Assembly (NCBI GenBank): GCA_035942255.1
Contig: DASZDG010000125.1
Coordinates: 1 to 64,000 of the forward strand
DNA length: 64,000 bases
Source of the DNA: JALZEG01 sp035942255
GTDB taxonomy: Bacteria > Actinomycetota > CADDZG01 > WHSQ01
Direction: 5' to 3'
Of this stretch, positions 42,416-51,465 are shown piece by piece. A program made the translations under genes and the position numbers. The notes under the pieces were generated by a model. The model ran no database searches, was not told where the DNA came from, and saw only the letters and a program-made list of their open reading frames with translations. Every line of letters starts with the position of its first letter. The stretch's first letter is position 1.

Positions 42416-44218
42416 TTGGCTCCTCCACGCAAGCGATCGGGGAGCCGGGGCAAGACGAGGAAGTCCGTTTCACGTTCACCGAAGAGGCTGGGCCTCACGT
42501 TCGTCGTGCTCACCGTGCTGTTCCTCGCGATGGGGGCGCGGCTGTTCATGCTGCAGATCGTCGACGCGCCCGCGTACGCGCAGCTCGCTTCGCAACAGCG
42601 TGACCGCACGGTCGAGTTCCCCGCGCGTCGCGGCGCGATCTTCGACCGCAACGGCGAGCCGCTCGCGATCTCGGTCGACCTGAAGACGATCTACACGGAC
42701 CCGGAGATGGTCGATGACCCCGAGGGGGCCGCGGAGCAGCTCGCTCCGATCCTCGGCGAGCCGTACGAGCTGCTGCTCCAGAAGCTGAGCGGCCCGATGC
42801 CGGACGACGACGCCCCGCGCTTCGAGTACCTGATGCGCCAGGCGCCGCCGCGCATCTCGGAGAAGGTGGCCGAGCTGGCGATCCCGGGCGTGTTCATGCA
42901 GGACGAGGCCAAGCGCTACTACCCCGGCAAGCGGCTCGCGTCGCACGTGATCGGGTTCGCCGACACCGACGGCGTCGGGCTCGAGGGCATCGAGGCGCAG
43001 TACGACGACATCCTCCAGGGCACGGCCGGGCGGATGACGTTCGAGCAGGATCTCGAAGGCAACGTCCTTCCCGGCGGCAACATCGACATGGACAGGGCCC
43101 AGCCGGGGCGCGCGCTGTTCCTCACGATCGACAAGCAGCTCCAGTACTTCACGCAGCTGACGCTCGCGGACGCGGCCGAGAAGTACCACGCGGAGGGCGG
43201 GACGGCGATCGTCATGCGGCCCGACTCCGGCGAGGTCCTCGCGCTGGCGAACTACCCGGACTTCGACCCGAACGAGCCCACGGACTCCGATCCCGTCGCG
43301 CTGCAGAACCGGGCGCTCAACTACGTCTACGAGCCGGGCTCCGCGTTCAAGATCGTGACCGCGTCGGCCGCGCTCGAGGAGAAGGTCGTCACGCCGAAGA
43401 CCGAGTACATCGTCCCGGACGCGATGGAGTACGCGGGTGAGATCTTCAACGACTCGCACCCGCACCCGACGCTGAAGATGACCGCCACCGAGATCATCGA
43501 GCAGTCGTCGAACGTCGGGACGATCCAGGTCGCGCTCGACCTCGGCGGCGAGAGGCTCGACGAGTACGTGCGCAAGTTCGGCTTCGGCGAGCCGACCGGG
43601 CTCGACTTCCCCGGCGAGTCGTCCGGCATCGTGATCGACATGGAGGACTGGACGGGCCCGACGATCGCGACGATTCCGATCGGCCAGGGGATCGCGGTGA
43701 CGCCGCTGCAGATGGCGTCGGCCTACGCGACGCTGGCCAACGGCGGCGTATGGGTGGAGCCGAAGCTGCTCGCGTCGACGATGGACGGCGACGGACGCAT
43801 CCGCAGGTCTCCCGCGGCGGCATCGCGGCGCGTCGTCTCCGAGAAGACCGCCAAGCAGATGTCTCGCATCCTCACCGGCGTGACCAAGCACGGCACCGGC
43901 ATCGAGGCCCAGGTCCCGGGCTACGCGGTCGCCGGCAAGACCGGGACCGCGCAGAAGCCGCTGCCCACCGGGGGGTACGGGAACTCCTACATCGGTTCGT
44001 TCGCGGGCTTCGTCCCGTCCGGGCGGCCCGAGATCGTCGTGCTGGTCGTGCTCGACGAGCCGAGCCCGATCTGGGGCGGCTCGACGGCGGCCCCCACGTT
44101 CAAGACCATCGCCGAGTTCGCGCTCAGGCACCTCGGCGTGTCGCCCACCGGAGACGCCGAGAAGGCCGCCGAGGCCATCGAAGCCGACCAGGCGGGCGAA
44201 GACGTGACGTACGACTAG
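42416..44218 (+). CDS. ftsI: Septal peptidoglycan transpeptidase FtsI (PBP3)
   Basis: This class B penicillin-binding protein crosslinks septal peptidoglycan. The 600-aa protein has one N-terminal membrane span (about 23-45), a dimerisation domain and a transpeptidase domain with Ser309-x-x-Lys312 (SAFK), Ser364-Ser-Asn366 and Lys508-Thr-Gly-Thr. There are no PASTA repeats. It starts at TTG 42416, directly abutting the ftsL stop; the basic, Lys/Arg/Ser-rich N-terminus is typical. Confidence 0.96.
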   Translation: MAPPRKRSGSRGKTRKSVSRSPKRLGLTFVVLTVLFLAMGARLFMLQIVDAPAYAQLASQQRDRTVEFPARRGAIFDRNGEPLAISVDLKTIYTDPEMVDDPEGAAEQLAPILGEPYELLLQKLSGPMPDDDAPRFEYLMRQAPPRISEKVAELAIPGVFMQDEAKRYYPGKRLASHVIGFADTDGVGLEGIEAQYDDILQGTAGRMTFEQDLEGNVLPGGNIDMDRAQPGRALFLTIDKQLQYFTQLTLADAAEKYHAEGGTAIVMRPDSGEVLALANYPDFDPNEPTDSDPVALQNRALNYVYEPGSAFKIVTASAALEEKVVTPKTEYIVPDAMEYAGEIFNDSHPHPTLKMTATEIIEQSSNVGTIQVALDLGGERLDEYVRKFGFGEPTGLDFPGESSGIVIDMEDWTGPTIATIPIGQGIAVTPLQMASAYATLANGGVWVEPKLLASTMDGDGRIRRSPAAASRRVVSEKTAKQMSRILTGVTKHGTGIEAQVPGYAVAGKTGTAQKPLPTGGYGNSYIGSFAGFVPSGRPEIVVLVVLDEPSPIWGGSTAAPTFKTIAEFALRHLGVSPTGDAEKAAEAIEADQAGEDVTYD

Positions 44219-44224
44219 CATCCG

Positions 44225-45718
44225 ATGATGGCCACTCCCCGAAGCCACGGCCTCGGCGACCTCGCGGCCGCCGCCGGCGATCTCCTGGTGCGGGTCGAGG
44301 GCGATCCCGCCACGCCGGTGACCGGGCTCTCGTACGACTCCCGCGCCACCGGCCGGGGTGACCTCTTCTTCTGCATCCCGGGCACGGCGACCGACGGCCA
44401 CGCGTTCGCGTCCGCGGCAGCGGAGGCGGGAGCGGTCGCGCTCGTGGCCGAGCGGCCGGTCGACGTCTCGCTCCCCATTGCCCTGGTAGCCGACGCCAGG
44501 AGGGCGATGGGCCGCATCGCCTCCGCGTTCTTCGGGGCGCCGTCGGAGAAGCTCCTCCTGCTCGGCGTGACGGGAACGAACGGGAAGACGACGACGACCT
44601 TCCTCATCGACGCGATCCTGCGCGCCGAAGGGCGCACGACCGGTCTGATCGGGACGATCGAGACGCGGGTCGGGGGCCGCGCTCGTCCCGGCGTGCGCAC
44701 GACACCCGAGTCGCTCGACCTCCACCGTCTGTTCGTGGAGATGGTCGCTGCGGGCTGTGACTCGGTCGCGATGGAGGTGACGTCGCACGGGCTCGCGCTC
44801 CATCGCGTCGAGGGCTTGCGCTTCGCGGCGGCGGGGTTCACGAACCTGACGCAGGACCACCTCGACTTCCACGGCGGGATCGAGGCGTACTTCGAGGCGA
44901 AGCGCGAGCTGTTCAAGAGCCACCGCCTCGAGCGCGGCGCGGTGAACGTCGACGAGGTGTACGGGCGGAAGCTGCTCGAGTCGACGGACGTCCCGTGCAT
45001 CGGGTTCGGGATCGCGCCGGAAGCGGAGGTGCGCGCCGTCGACGTGGAGCTGGGCGTCTCCGGCACCTCGTTCCGGATGGTCACGCCGAAGGGCGACGTC
45101 GCGGTCGAGTCGTCGCTCACGGGGTCGTTCAACGTCTCGAACTGCCTCGCGGCCGCGGCGACGTGCCTGCAGGCCGGGATCGGGCTCGACGCCATAGAGC
45201 GGGGGCTCGGCTCCGGCGTCGCGGTCCCCGGACGCTTCGAGTCCGTCGACGCGGGCCAGGACTTCTCGGTCGTCGTTGACTACGCGCACACGCCGGACTC
45301 GCTCGACAACGTGCTGCGCGCGGCGCGCGGCGTCGCCGAGCGCACCGGGGGCCGCGTTCTCGCGGTGTTCGGCTGCGGGGGAGACCGCGACCGCGGCAAG
45401 CGCCCGCTGATGGGTGCGGTCGCGGCCCGGCTCGCCGACGTGGTGGTCGTCACGTCGGACAACCCCCGTAGCGAGGACCCGGCGGCGATCATCGACGAGG
45501 TGCTGGAGGGCGTGACCGCGGAGAGGGCCGCGGGCGCGGACGCCGTCTTCGTCGACCGCAGAGAGGCGATCGGGTTCGCCGTGGGAGCCGCCCGTCCGGG
45601 TGACGTCGTCGTGATCGCGGGCAAGGGCCACGAGACCGGGCAGGAGTTCCGCGACCGGAAGGTCCCGTTCAACGACCGCGTCGTCGCGCGCGAGGCGCTG
45701 GAGGCGGTTGCCCGGTGA
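44225..45718 (+). CDS. murE: UDP-MurNAc-tripeptide synthetase MurE
   Basis: MurE adds the third amino acid to UDP-MurNAc-dipeptide in the cytoplasm. The 497-aa protein shows LGVTGTNGKTTTTFLID (ATP loop), TTPESLDLH, HGLALHRVEGL, LTQDHLDFHG, the lysine-carrying segment and SDNPRSEDP. The DNPR motif is diagnostic of meso-diaminopimelate-adding enzymes, so this organism should have meso-DAP peptidoglycan. ATG 44225 and ATG 44228 are both possible starts. The stop overlaps mraY (GTGA). Confidence 0.96.
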   Translation: MMATPRSHGLGDLAAAAGDLLVRVEGDPATPVTGLSYDSRATGRGDLFFCIPGTATDGHAFASAAAEAGAVALVAERPVDVSLPIALVADARRAMGRIASAFFGAPSEKLLLLGVTGTNGKTTTTFLIDAILRAEGRTTGLIGTIETRVGGRARPGVRTTPESLDLHRLFVEMVAAGCDSVAMEVTSHGLALHRVEGLRFAAAGFTNLTQDHLDFHGGIEAYFEAKRELFKSHRLERGAVNVDEVYGRKLLESTDVPCIGFGIAPEAEVRAVDVELGVSGTSFRMVTPKGDVAVESSLTGSFNVSNCLAAAATCLQAGIGLDAIERGLGSGVAVPGRFESVDAGQDFSVVVDYAHTPDSLDNVLRAARGVAERTGGRVLAVFGCGGDRDRGKRPLMGAVAARLADVVVVTSDNPRSEDPAAIIDEVLEGVTAERAAGADAVFVDRREAIGFAVGAARPGDVVVIAGKGHETGQEFRDRKVPFNDRVVAREALEAVAR

Positions 45719-46758
45719 CCAACATCATGGTCGCCGGCCTCGTCGGGCTCGTGCTGTCGCTGTTCGCCACGCCGCTCGCGGTCAAGCGGTTCCGCCGCCG
45801 CGGGTGGGGCCAGCTGATCCGCGAGGAGGGGCCCAAGGCGCACTACGAGAAGCGCGGCACGCCGACGATGGGCGGGCTCGTGATCCTCGCGGGGACGGTG
45901 GCGGGATACGTGCTCGGGCACTTCGGCCGCGGGGGATGGTCTTCGTTCCGCGACAGCGGGGTGCTCGCCGTCGGCACGATCGCCGCGCTGGCGGTCCTGG
46001 GCTTCCTCGACGACATCATCAAGATCCGCAAGTCGCGTTCGCTCGGCCTCCAGAAGCGGGCGAAGTTCCTCGGCCAGCTCCTGATCGCCGCGGTGTTCGG
46101 GGTGCTGGCGGTGAAGGTCGTCGGGATCGGCACCGATCTCTCGTTCTTCCGCTCGACCGCGCTCGACCTCGGCGTCTTCTTCTACATCTGGGTCTTCCTG
46201 ATGATCGCCGCGGCGTCCAACGGCGTGAACCTCACCGACGGCCTCGACGGCCTCGCCGTGGGGTCGGCGGCGCAGGTGCTCGCGGCGTTCGTCGTGATCG
46301 GCTTCTGGCAGTTCCGGCACCAGATCTTCTACGACATCGGCGAGACCGGGTCGGACCCGTTCGAGCTCGCGCTGGTCGCTTCGGCGATGTTCGGCGCGTG
46401 CGCGGGCTTCCTGTGGTGGAACACCGCGCCGGCGAAGATCTTCATGGGCGACACGGGGTCGCTGATGCTCGGAGGCTCGATGGCCGTGCTGGCGATCCTG
46501 CTGAACACCCAGCTCCTGCTGATCGTCATGGGCGGGCTCTACGTGGTCGAGACCCTGTCGGTGATCGCGCAGGTCGCGATGTTCAAGCGAACCGGCCGGC
46601 GCCTGTTCCTGATGGCGCCGATCCACCATCACTTCGAGCTCGCGGGGTGGGCCGAGTTCACCGTGATCGTTCGTTTCTGGGTCCTCTCCGGCCTGTCGGT
46701 CGCGTTCGGGCTCGGGCTGTTCTACGCGGACTTCCTGTCGAAGGGCGGGATCCTGTGA
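45715..46758 (+). CDS. mraY: Phospho-MurNAc-pentapeptide translocase MraY
   Basis: MraY makes lipid I from UDP-MurNAc-pentapeptide and undecaprenyl phosphate. The 347-aa protein has ten membrane spans and the active-site loops KRGTPTMGG, FLDDIIKI, NGVNLTDGLDGLA, FMGDTGSLMLGG and the MAPIHHHFE loop, all intact. It follows murE directly: murF, which usually lies between murE and mraY, is absent. GTG 45715 overlaps the murE stop. Confidence 0.97.
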   Translation: MTNIMVAGLVGLVLSLFATPLAVKRFRRRGWGQLIREEGPKAHYEKRGTPTMGGLVILAGTVAGYVLGHFGRGGWSSFRDSGVLAVGTIAALAVLGFLDDIIKIRKSRSLGLQKRAKFLGQLLIAAVFGVLAVKVVGIGTDLSFFRSTALDLGVFFYIWVFLMIAAASNGVNLTDGLDGLAVGSAAQVLAAFVVIGFWQFRHQIFYDIGETGSDPFELALVASAMFGACAGFLWWNTAPAKIFMGDTGSLMLGGSMAVLAILLNTQLLLIVMGGLYVVETLSVIAQVAMFKRTGRRLFLMAPIHHHFELAGWAEFTVIVRFWVLSGLSVAFGLGLFYADFLSKGGIL

Positions 46759-48113
46759 CGTCCTTCGAAGGCCGGGACGTCCTCGTCGTCGGTCTCGGCG
46801 TCAGCGGTCACGCCGCCGCGCGCGTCCTGCTGGATCGCGGCGCGCGCGTGCAGGTGACGGAACTCGCCGACACGCCCGCGCTGCGCGAGAGGGCGGCGGA
46901 GCTCCGTGCGAGGGGGGCCGAGGTCGAGCTCGGCGGCCACCGGCTCGCGACCGGCGACGTCTCGTTCGCCGTCGTGAGCCCGGGGATACCTCCGTCGTCG
47001 GCCGCGCTGCGCGCGCTCGCCGAGCGGGCGGCCGAGGTCTGGAGCGAGATCGAGCTCGCGTACCGGATCGGCGAGTGCGAGTTCCTGGCGGTCACGGGGA
47101 CGAACGGGAAGACCACGACCACCAGCCTGCTCGCCGCGATGCTCGCGGAGGCCAGCATGCGCTCGGTCGCCGGCGGGAACATCGGCCTGCCGCTCGTCGA
47201 CGCGGTCGCCGAGGTCGGGCCCGGCGGCGTCGTCGCCGTCGAGGCTTCGAGCTTCCAGCTCGCGACCATCCACGAGTTCCGCGCGCGGGTCGCGGTGATG
47301 CTGAACGTCGCGGCGGACCACCTCGACTACCACGGCGCCCTGGACGCGTACTGGTCTGCGAAGGCGCGGATCGTCGAGAACCAGACGTCCGGCGACGTCT
47401 TCGTGTGCAACCTCGACGACCCGCTGGTGATGAAGGTCGCGGCGCAGGCTCCGGGCCGCGTCGTGACGTTCTCCGCCGCCGACGGAGGCGCGGACCTCGC
47501 GCTCGCCGGCGACGAGCTCACGTGGCACGGCACCGGCTTCGCGTCGCTGGCGAGCCTCACGCTGCCGGGACGCGCCGGGATCGAGGACGCGCTGGCGGCC
47601 GCGGGGGCCGCGCTCGAGTACGGCGCCGCTCCCGACGCGGTGGCGCGGGCGATCGCCGGGTTCCGCCCGCTCGGCCACCGGCTCGAGACCGTCGCGACGA
47701 TCGACGGCGTCGAGTACGTCGACGACTCGAAGGCGACGAACCCGCACGCGACGCTGTCGGCGTTGCGCGGACGGCGCGACGTGGTGCTGATCGCCGGCGG
47801 GAGGAGCAAGGGCAACGACCTCTCCGAGCTGCGGGCGGCGGCCCCCCCGGTAACCGCGGTCGTGGCGCTGGGAGAGGCCGCGGAGGAGGTCGCCGCCGCG
47901 TTCGACGGGCTCGTCCCCGTCGAGATCGTGGACGGCATGGGGGCCGCGGTGGCCGCCGCGCGCAAGCGTGCAATTCCCGGAGGATCCGTCTTACTTTCGC
48001 CCGGCTGTGCGAGCCTGGACATGTACACGAGCTACGCGGCGCGCGGGGACGACTTCGCGCGCCACGTGCGCGATCTCATGAGGGAAGGAGGTGCCGGCCA
48101 TAGCGACTCGTAG
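46755..48113 (+). CDS. murD: UDP-MurNAc-L-alanine--D-glutamate ligase MurD
   Basis: The 452-aa ligase has the N-terminal nucleotide fold (VLVVGLGVSGHAAARVL), the ATP loop VTGTNGKTTTTSLL, EASSFQLATI, LNVAADHLDYHG and DDSKATNPHATLSAL. It adds D-glutamate to UDP-MurNAc-Ala. GTG 46755 overlaps the mraY stop. The stop lies 23 bp past the GTG proposed for ftsW. Confidence 0.96.
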   Translation: MTSFEGRDVLVVGLGVSGHAAARVLLDRGARVQVTELADTPALRERAAELRARGAEVELGGHRLATGDVSFAVVSPGIPPSSAALRALAERAAEVWSEIELAYRIGECEFLAVTGTNGKTTTTSLLAAMLAEASMRSVAGGNIGLPLVDAVAEVGPGGVVAVEASSFQLATIHEFRARVAVMLNVAADHLDYHGALDAYWSAKARIVENQTSGDVFVCNLDDPLVMKVAAQAPGRVVTFSAADGGADLALAGDELTWHGTGFASLASLTLPGRAGIEDALAAAGAALEYGAAPDAVARAIAGFRPLGHRLETVATIDGVEYVDDSKATNPHATLSALRGRRDVVLIAGGRSKGNDLSELRAAAPPVTAVVALGEAAEEVAAAFDGLVPVEIVDGMGAAVAAARKRAIPGGSVLLSPGCASLDMYTSYAARGDDFARHVRDLMREGGAGHSDS

Positions 48114-49278
48114 CGGAACGATCGGCGTCGCGAAGCCGCGGACGAAGACCGCGGCCCGCGCCGCTGCGAAGGCCGCGGTCAAGCCGATCCGCTGGTCCGA
48201 TCCCGCGGGGCTCCTCATGACGACCACCGGCGTCCTCGTGCTCGTCGGCCTCGTGATGATCCTCTCGGCCAGCCTCTGGAACAGCGAGAGCTCGCCCTTC
48301 CTGTACTTCAACAAGCAGGCGCTGTGGGCCGCGCTCGGCCTGATCGCGTTCTTCTTCTTCGCGCGCTTCGACTACAAGCGGCTGAAGGGCCTCGGGTACG
48401 TCTTGCTTCCGATCGTCGTGGGGCTGCTGCTCGTCGTGCTGATCCCCGGGATCGGGACGAACGTCGGGGGGAGCTCGCGCTGGTTCCGGCTCGGCCCCCT
48501 CTCCTTCCAGCCCTCGGAAGCGGCGAAGCTCGCGCTGATCCTGTTCGCGGCCGACGTCTTCTCGCGCAAGAAGGAGAAGATGTTCAAGCACTTCAGCCAC
48601 GCGGCGGTGCCGATGATCCCGGTGCTCGGCGTGCTGTCCGCGCTCGTCATGCTCCAGCCGGACCTCGGGACGACCGCGCTGCTCGGCTTCATCGGCATGG
48701 GCATGCTGTTCGTCGCAGGCGCCCGCGTGCGCCACATGCTCCCGTTCGCGCTCGCCGGGACGACGCTCGCGGTCGGCGCGGCGCTGTTCGAGCCGTACCG
48801 CCGCGCGCGCGTGCTCGCGTTCCTCAACCCGTGGGCGGACCCACTCAACACCGGCTACCACACGATCCAGTCGCTGATCGCGCTCGGCTCGGGCGGATGG
48901 TTCGGCGTGGGCCTCGGCGCCAGCCGCCAGAAGTGGACCTACGTCCCGAACGCGCACACCGACTTCATCTTCGCCATCCTCGGCGAGGAGATGGGGCTGC
49001 TCGGCACGCTGGTGATCGTCGGGCTGTTCTCGTTCCTCGCGTACCTCGGGATCACCACCGCGCGCCGCGCCCCCGACCGCTTCGGGATGCTCGTCGCCGC
49101 AGGGATCACGATCTGGATCACGCTGCAGGCGCTCGTGAACATGGGCGCGGTGACCGCCGCTCTGCCGGTCACGGGCGTGCCGCTCCCGCTCGTGTCGTTC
49201 GGAGGGACGTCGCTCGTGATCTGCCTCACGGCGATGGGGATCCTCACGAACATCGCGCGGCAGGGCCGCAGCGCCTGA
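48091..49278 (+). CDS. ftsW: Septal peptidoglycan glycosyltransferase FtsW (SEDS family)
   Basis: FtsW polymerises septal glycan with FtsI. The 395-aa protein has a basic cytoplasmic tail, ten membrane spans and the SEDS motifs GSSRWFRLGPLSFQPSEAAKLAL, the catalytic-loop region and VSFGGTSLVICL. Start is uncertain: GTG 48091 is the only ATG/GTG before the first span, yet its G is the last base of the AAGGAGG site (48085-48091), leaving no spacer. An in-frame ATA at 48100 has an ideal 8-nt spacer. Confidence 0.94.
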   Translation: MPAIATRSGTIGVAKPRTKTAARAAAKAAVKPIRWSDPAGLLMTTTGVLVLVGLVMILSASLWNSESSPFLYFNKQALWAALGLIAFFFFARFDYKRLKGLGYVLLPIVVGLLLVVLIPGIGTNVGGSSRWFRLGPLSFQPSEAAKLALILFAADVFSRKKEKMFKHFSHAAVPMIPVLGVLSALVMLQPDLGTTALLGFIGMGMLFVAGARVRHMLPFALAGTTLAVGAALFEPYRRARVLAFLNPWADPLNTGYHTIQSLIALGSGGWFGVGLGASRQKWTYVPNAHTDFIFAILGEEMGLLGTLVIVGLFSFLAYLGITTARRAPDRFGMLVAAGITIWITLQALVNMGAVTAALPVTGVPLPLVSFGGTSLVICLTAMGILTNIARQGRSA

Positions 49279-49294
49279 GCCGCAGGCGCGCGCC

Positions 49295-50416
49295 ATGCCT
49301 TCTGTAGTCATCGGGGCCGGCGGGACCGGCGGACACATCTTCCCCGGGCTCGCCCTGGCGGACGCGATCAAGCGCGCCGATCCCTCGGCGACCGTCGACT
49401 TCGTCGGGACGCCGCGGGGCCTCGAGGGCCGGCTGATCCCCGAGGCTGGATATCCGCTCCACATGATCGACGTCCTCCCGCTCCAGAGGAAGGTCGGCGT
49501 CGAGCCGCTCATGGCGGGCCCGGCGTTCGTGCGCGCCACGTGGCAGGCGCGCCGCCTGCTGCGCTCGCTGAAGGCGTCGGTCGCCGCCGGTATGGGCGGG
49601 TACCCGAGCCTGCCGGTGATGGCCGCCGCCGCGAGCATGCGGCTGCCGTCGCTGCTGCACGAGTCCGGCGCGATCCCGGGCCTCGCGAACAAGATCGCGG
49701 GGCGGCTGACGCGCAACATCGCGCTGAGCTTCGACGAGGCCGCGCTCTCTTTCTCCCGCCCCACGCGGACGACCGGGATGCCGCTGAGCCCGGCGCTCGC
49801 GCGCATGGACCGCGCCACGCTCCGTGACGAGGCCCGCGCGTCCTACGGCCTCACCGACGACCTCGTAGCGATCCTCGTGATGGGGGGGAGCCTCGGCGCG
49901 CTCCGGCTCAACGAGCTCGCGCTGGGGCTCGCCGAGCGATGGAAGGGCCGCACGGACGTGCGGATCGTCCTGAAGGCGGGGCGGGACCACATGGAGTCGA
50001 CGCAGAAGAAGCTCGCGGACCTGGGGGCCGAGCACGTCGTGCACGCGACCGCGTTCCTCGACCGGATGGAGCTCGCCTACGCCGCCGCCGACGTGGCGAT
50101 CACGAGGGCCGGGGCGGGGACGGTCGCCGAGCTGCCCGCCGCGGGACTGCCCGCGATCCTGATCCCCTATCCTCATGCCCCGGGCGACCACCAGACGCTC
50201 AACGCCCAGCCGCTCGTGTCGGCCGGGGCGGCGTACGTCGTCGCCGACGCCGAGGCGCAGCCGGACCGAGTGGGGCCGCTGCTCGAAGAGCTGATCGAGG
50301 ACCGGCCGAGGCTCGCACGCATGGGCGAGAGCGCGCGGGCGCTCGCGAAGCCCCACGCCGCCGACGAGCTGGCGGCGTGGGTCCTCGAGCTCGCAGCCCA
50401 GGGGAAGAAGAGATGA
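49295..50416 (+). CDS. murG: Lipid II synthase MurG
   Basis: MurG transfers GlcNAc to lipid I on the inner membrane face. The 373-aa GT-B enzyme has the N-terminal GAGGTGGHIFPGLALAD loop, GMGGYPSLPVM, LHESGAIPGLANK and the donor site ITRAGAGTVAELPAAGLPAILIPYP with DHQTLNA. It starts at ATG 49295 and overlaps the nucleotidyltransferase gene (ATGA). Confidence 0.96.
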   Translation: MPSVVIGAGGTGGHIFPGLALADAIKRADPSATVDFVGTPRGLEGRLIPEAGYPLHMIDVLPLQRKVGVEPLMAGPAFVRATWQARRLLRSLKASVAAGMGGYPSLPVMAAAASMRLPSLLHESGAIPGLANKIAGRLTRNIALSFDEAALSFSRPTRTTGMPLSPALARMDRATLRDEARASYGLTDDLVAILVMGGSLGALRLNELALGLAERWKGRTDVRIVLKAGRDHMESTQKKLADLGAEHVVHATAFLDRMELAYAAADVAITRAGAGTVAELPAAGLPAILIPYPHAPGDHQTLNAQPLVSAGAAYVVADAEAQPDRVGPLLEELIEDRPRLARMGESARALAKPHAADELAAWVLELAAQGKKR

Positions 50417-51465
50417 GAGACGCCGAACGAGAGTCCTACGTGCTGAGCCCGAGCGACTCCCTTGCCGACGCCATGCGCGCGCTGCAGGCGAACCGCGAGG
50501 GCGTGGCGGTCGTGACCGACGAGTCGGGCCGCGTGCTCGGGACGGTCATCGACGCCGACATCCGCCGGGCGACGCTGAGCGCGGTCGAGCTGACCGCGCC
50601 GGTCACGCAGGTGATGTCGCGCAACCCCGTGCGGGCGCCGGTGGGCACGAGCAACGACGAGCTGCTCGACGTCATGCGCCTCCACCGCCTGCGCGCGGTC
50701 CCGATCGTGGACGACGGCCGCCTCGTCGACGTGAGGTCGCTGACGAGCCTCGTCGAGGACGAGATCCTGCCGGTGACGGTGATCATGGCCGGCGGTGAGG
50801 GCCGGCGGCTCCGCCCCCTCACCGAGCACGTCCCCAAGCCGCTCGTGAAGGTCGGGGACCGCGCGATCGTCGAGCGCGTGATCGCCCCGCTGCGCCGCGC
50901 CGGCATCAAGGACATCACGCTCGCGCTGAACTACAAGGCCGACGCGATCAAGGACTACCTGGGCACGGGCGAGCGCATGGGCGTGTCGCTCAAGTACATG
51001 ATCGAGAAGGAGCGCATGGGCACGGCCGGCGCGCTGTCGCTGCTCCCGGAGACGCCCGACCGGCCGATCTGCGTCGCTAACGCGGACATCCTCACGACGA
51101 TGAGCTTCGCGAGGCTCTTCGACTATCACTGGCACCATCGCGCCGCGATAACGGTCGCAGCCGTCGGCTACGTCTCGCACATCCCGTACGGCGTGCTGCG
51201 GACGGCGGGGCACTACATGCTCCGGATGGACGAGAAGCCGGAGGAGCGCGTGCTGTGCAGCGGGGGCATCTACGTCCTCGACCCGGAGGTGCTGCGCTTC
51301 ATAAGGGGCCGCGCGCCGCTCGACATGCCCGACCTGGTCGCGGACGTGCTGGCGGAGGGTCTCCCCGTCTGCGTGTTCCCGATCCTGGAGAAATGGTTCG
51401 ACGTCGGGCGCCTCGAGGACCTCGAGCGCGCCCGCACCGAGTTCACGCTCAGCGAGGAGGACTGA
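50413..51465 (+). CDS. CBS-domain sugar-nucleotidyltransferase (PtmE-like)
   Basis: The 350-aa protein has two N-terminal CBS domains (about 1-118: LSPSDSLADAMRALQANREGVAVVTDE, VMSRNPV) and a nucleotidyltransferase domain with VIMAGGEGRRLRPLTEHVPKPLVKVG (nucleotide loop and catalytic Lys), VANADIL and EKWFDVGRLEDLERA. This fusion matches PtmE of legionaminic acid pathways, which makes GDP-glucosamine from glucosamine-1-phosphate. CBS domains may sense adenosyl ligands. It overlaps murG and abuts the LegB gene, an insertion within the mur genes. Confidence 0.87.
   Translation: MRDAERESYVLSPSDSLADAMRALQANREGVAVVTDESGRVLGTVIDADIRRATLSAVELTAPVTQVMSRNPVRAPVGTSNDELLDVMRLHRLRAVPIVDDGRLVDVRSLTSLVEDEILPVTVIMAGGEGRRLRPLTEHVPKPLVKVGDRAIVERVIAPLRRAGIKDITLALNYKADAIKDYLGTGERMGVSLKYMIEKERMGTAGALSLLPETPDRPICVANADILTTMSFARLFDYHWHHRAAITVAAVGYVSHIPYGVLRTAGHYMLRMDEKPEERVLCSGGIYVLDPEVLRFIRGRAPLDMPDLVADVLAEGLPVCVFPILEKWFDVGRLEDLERARTEFTLSEED

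Noticed and set aside
42476..45631. Long antisense ORF (1051 aa) opposite ftsI and murE
   Set aside because: Low-complexity Arg/Glu/His-rich translation; the sense strand encodes conserved FtsI and MurE.
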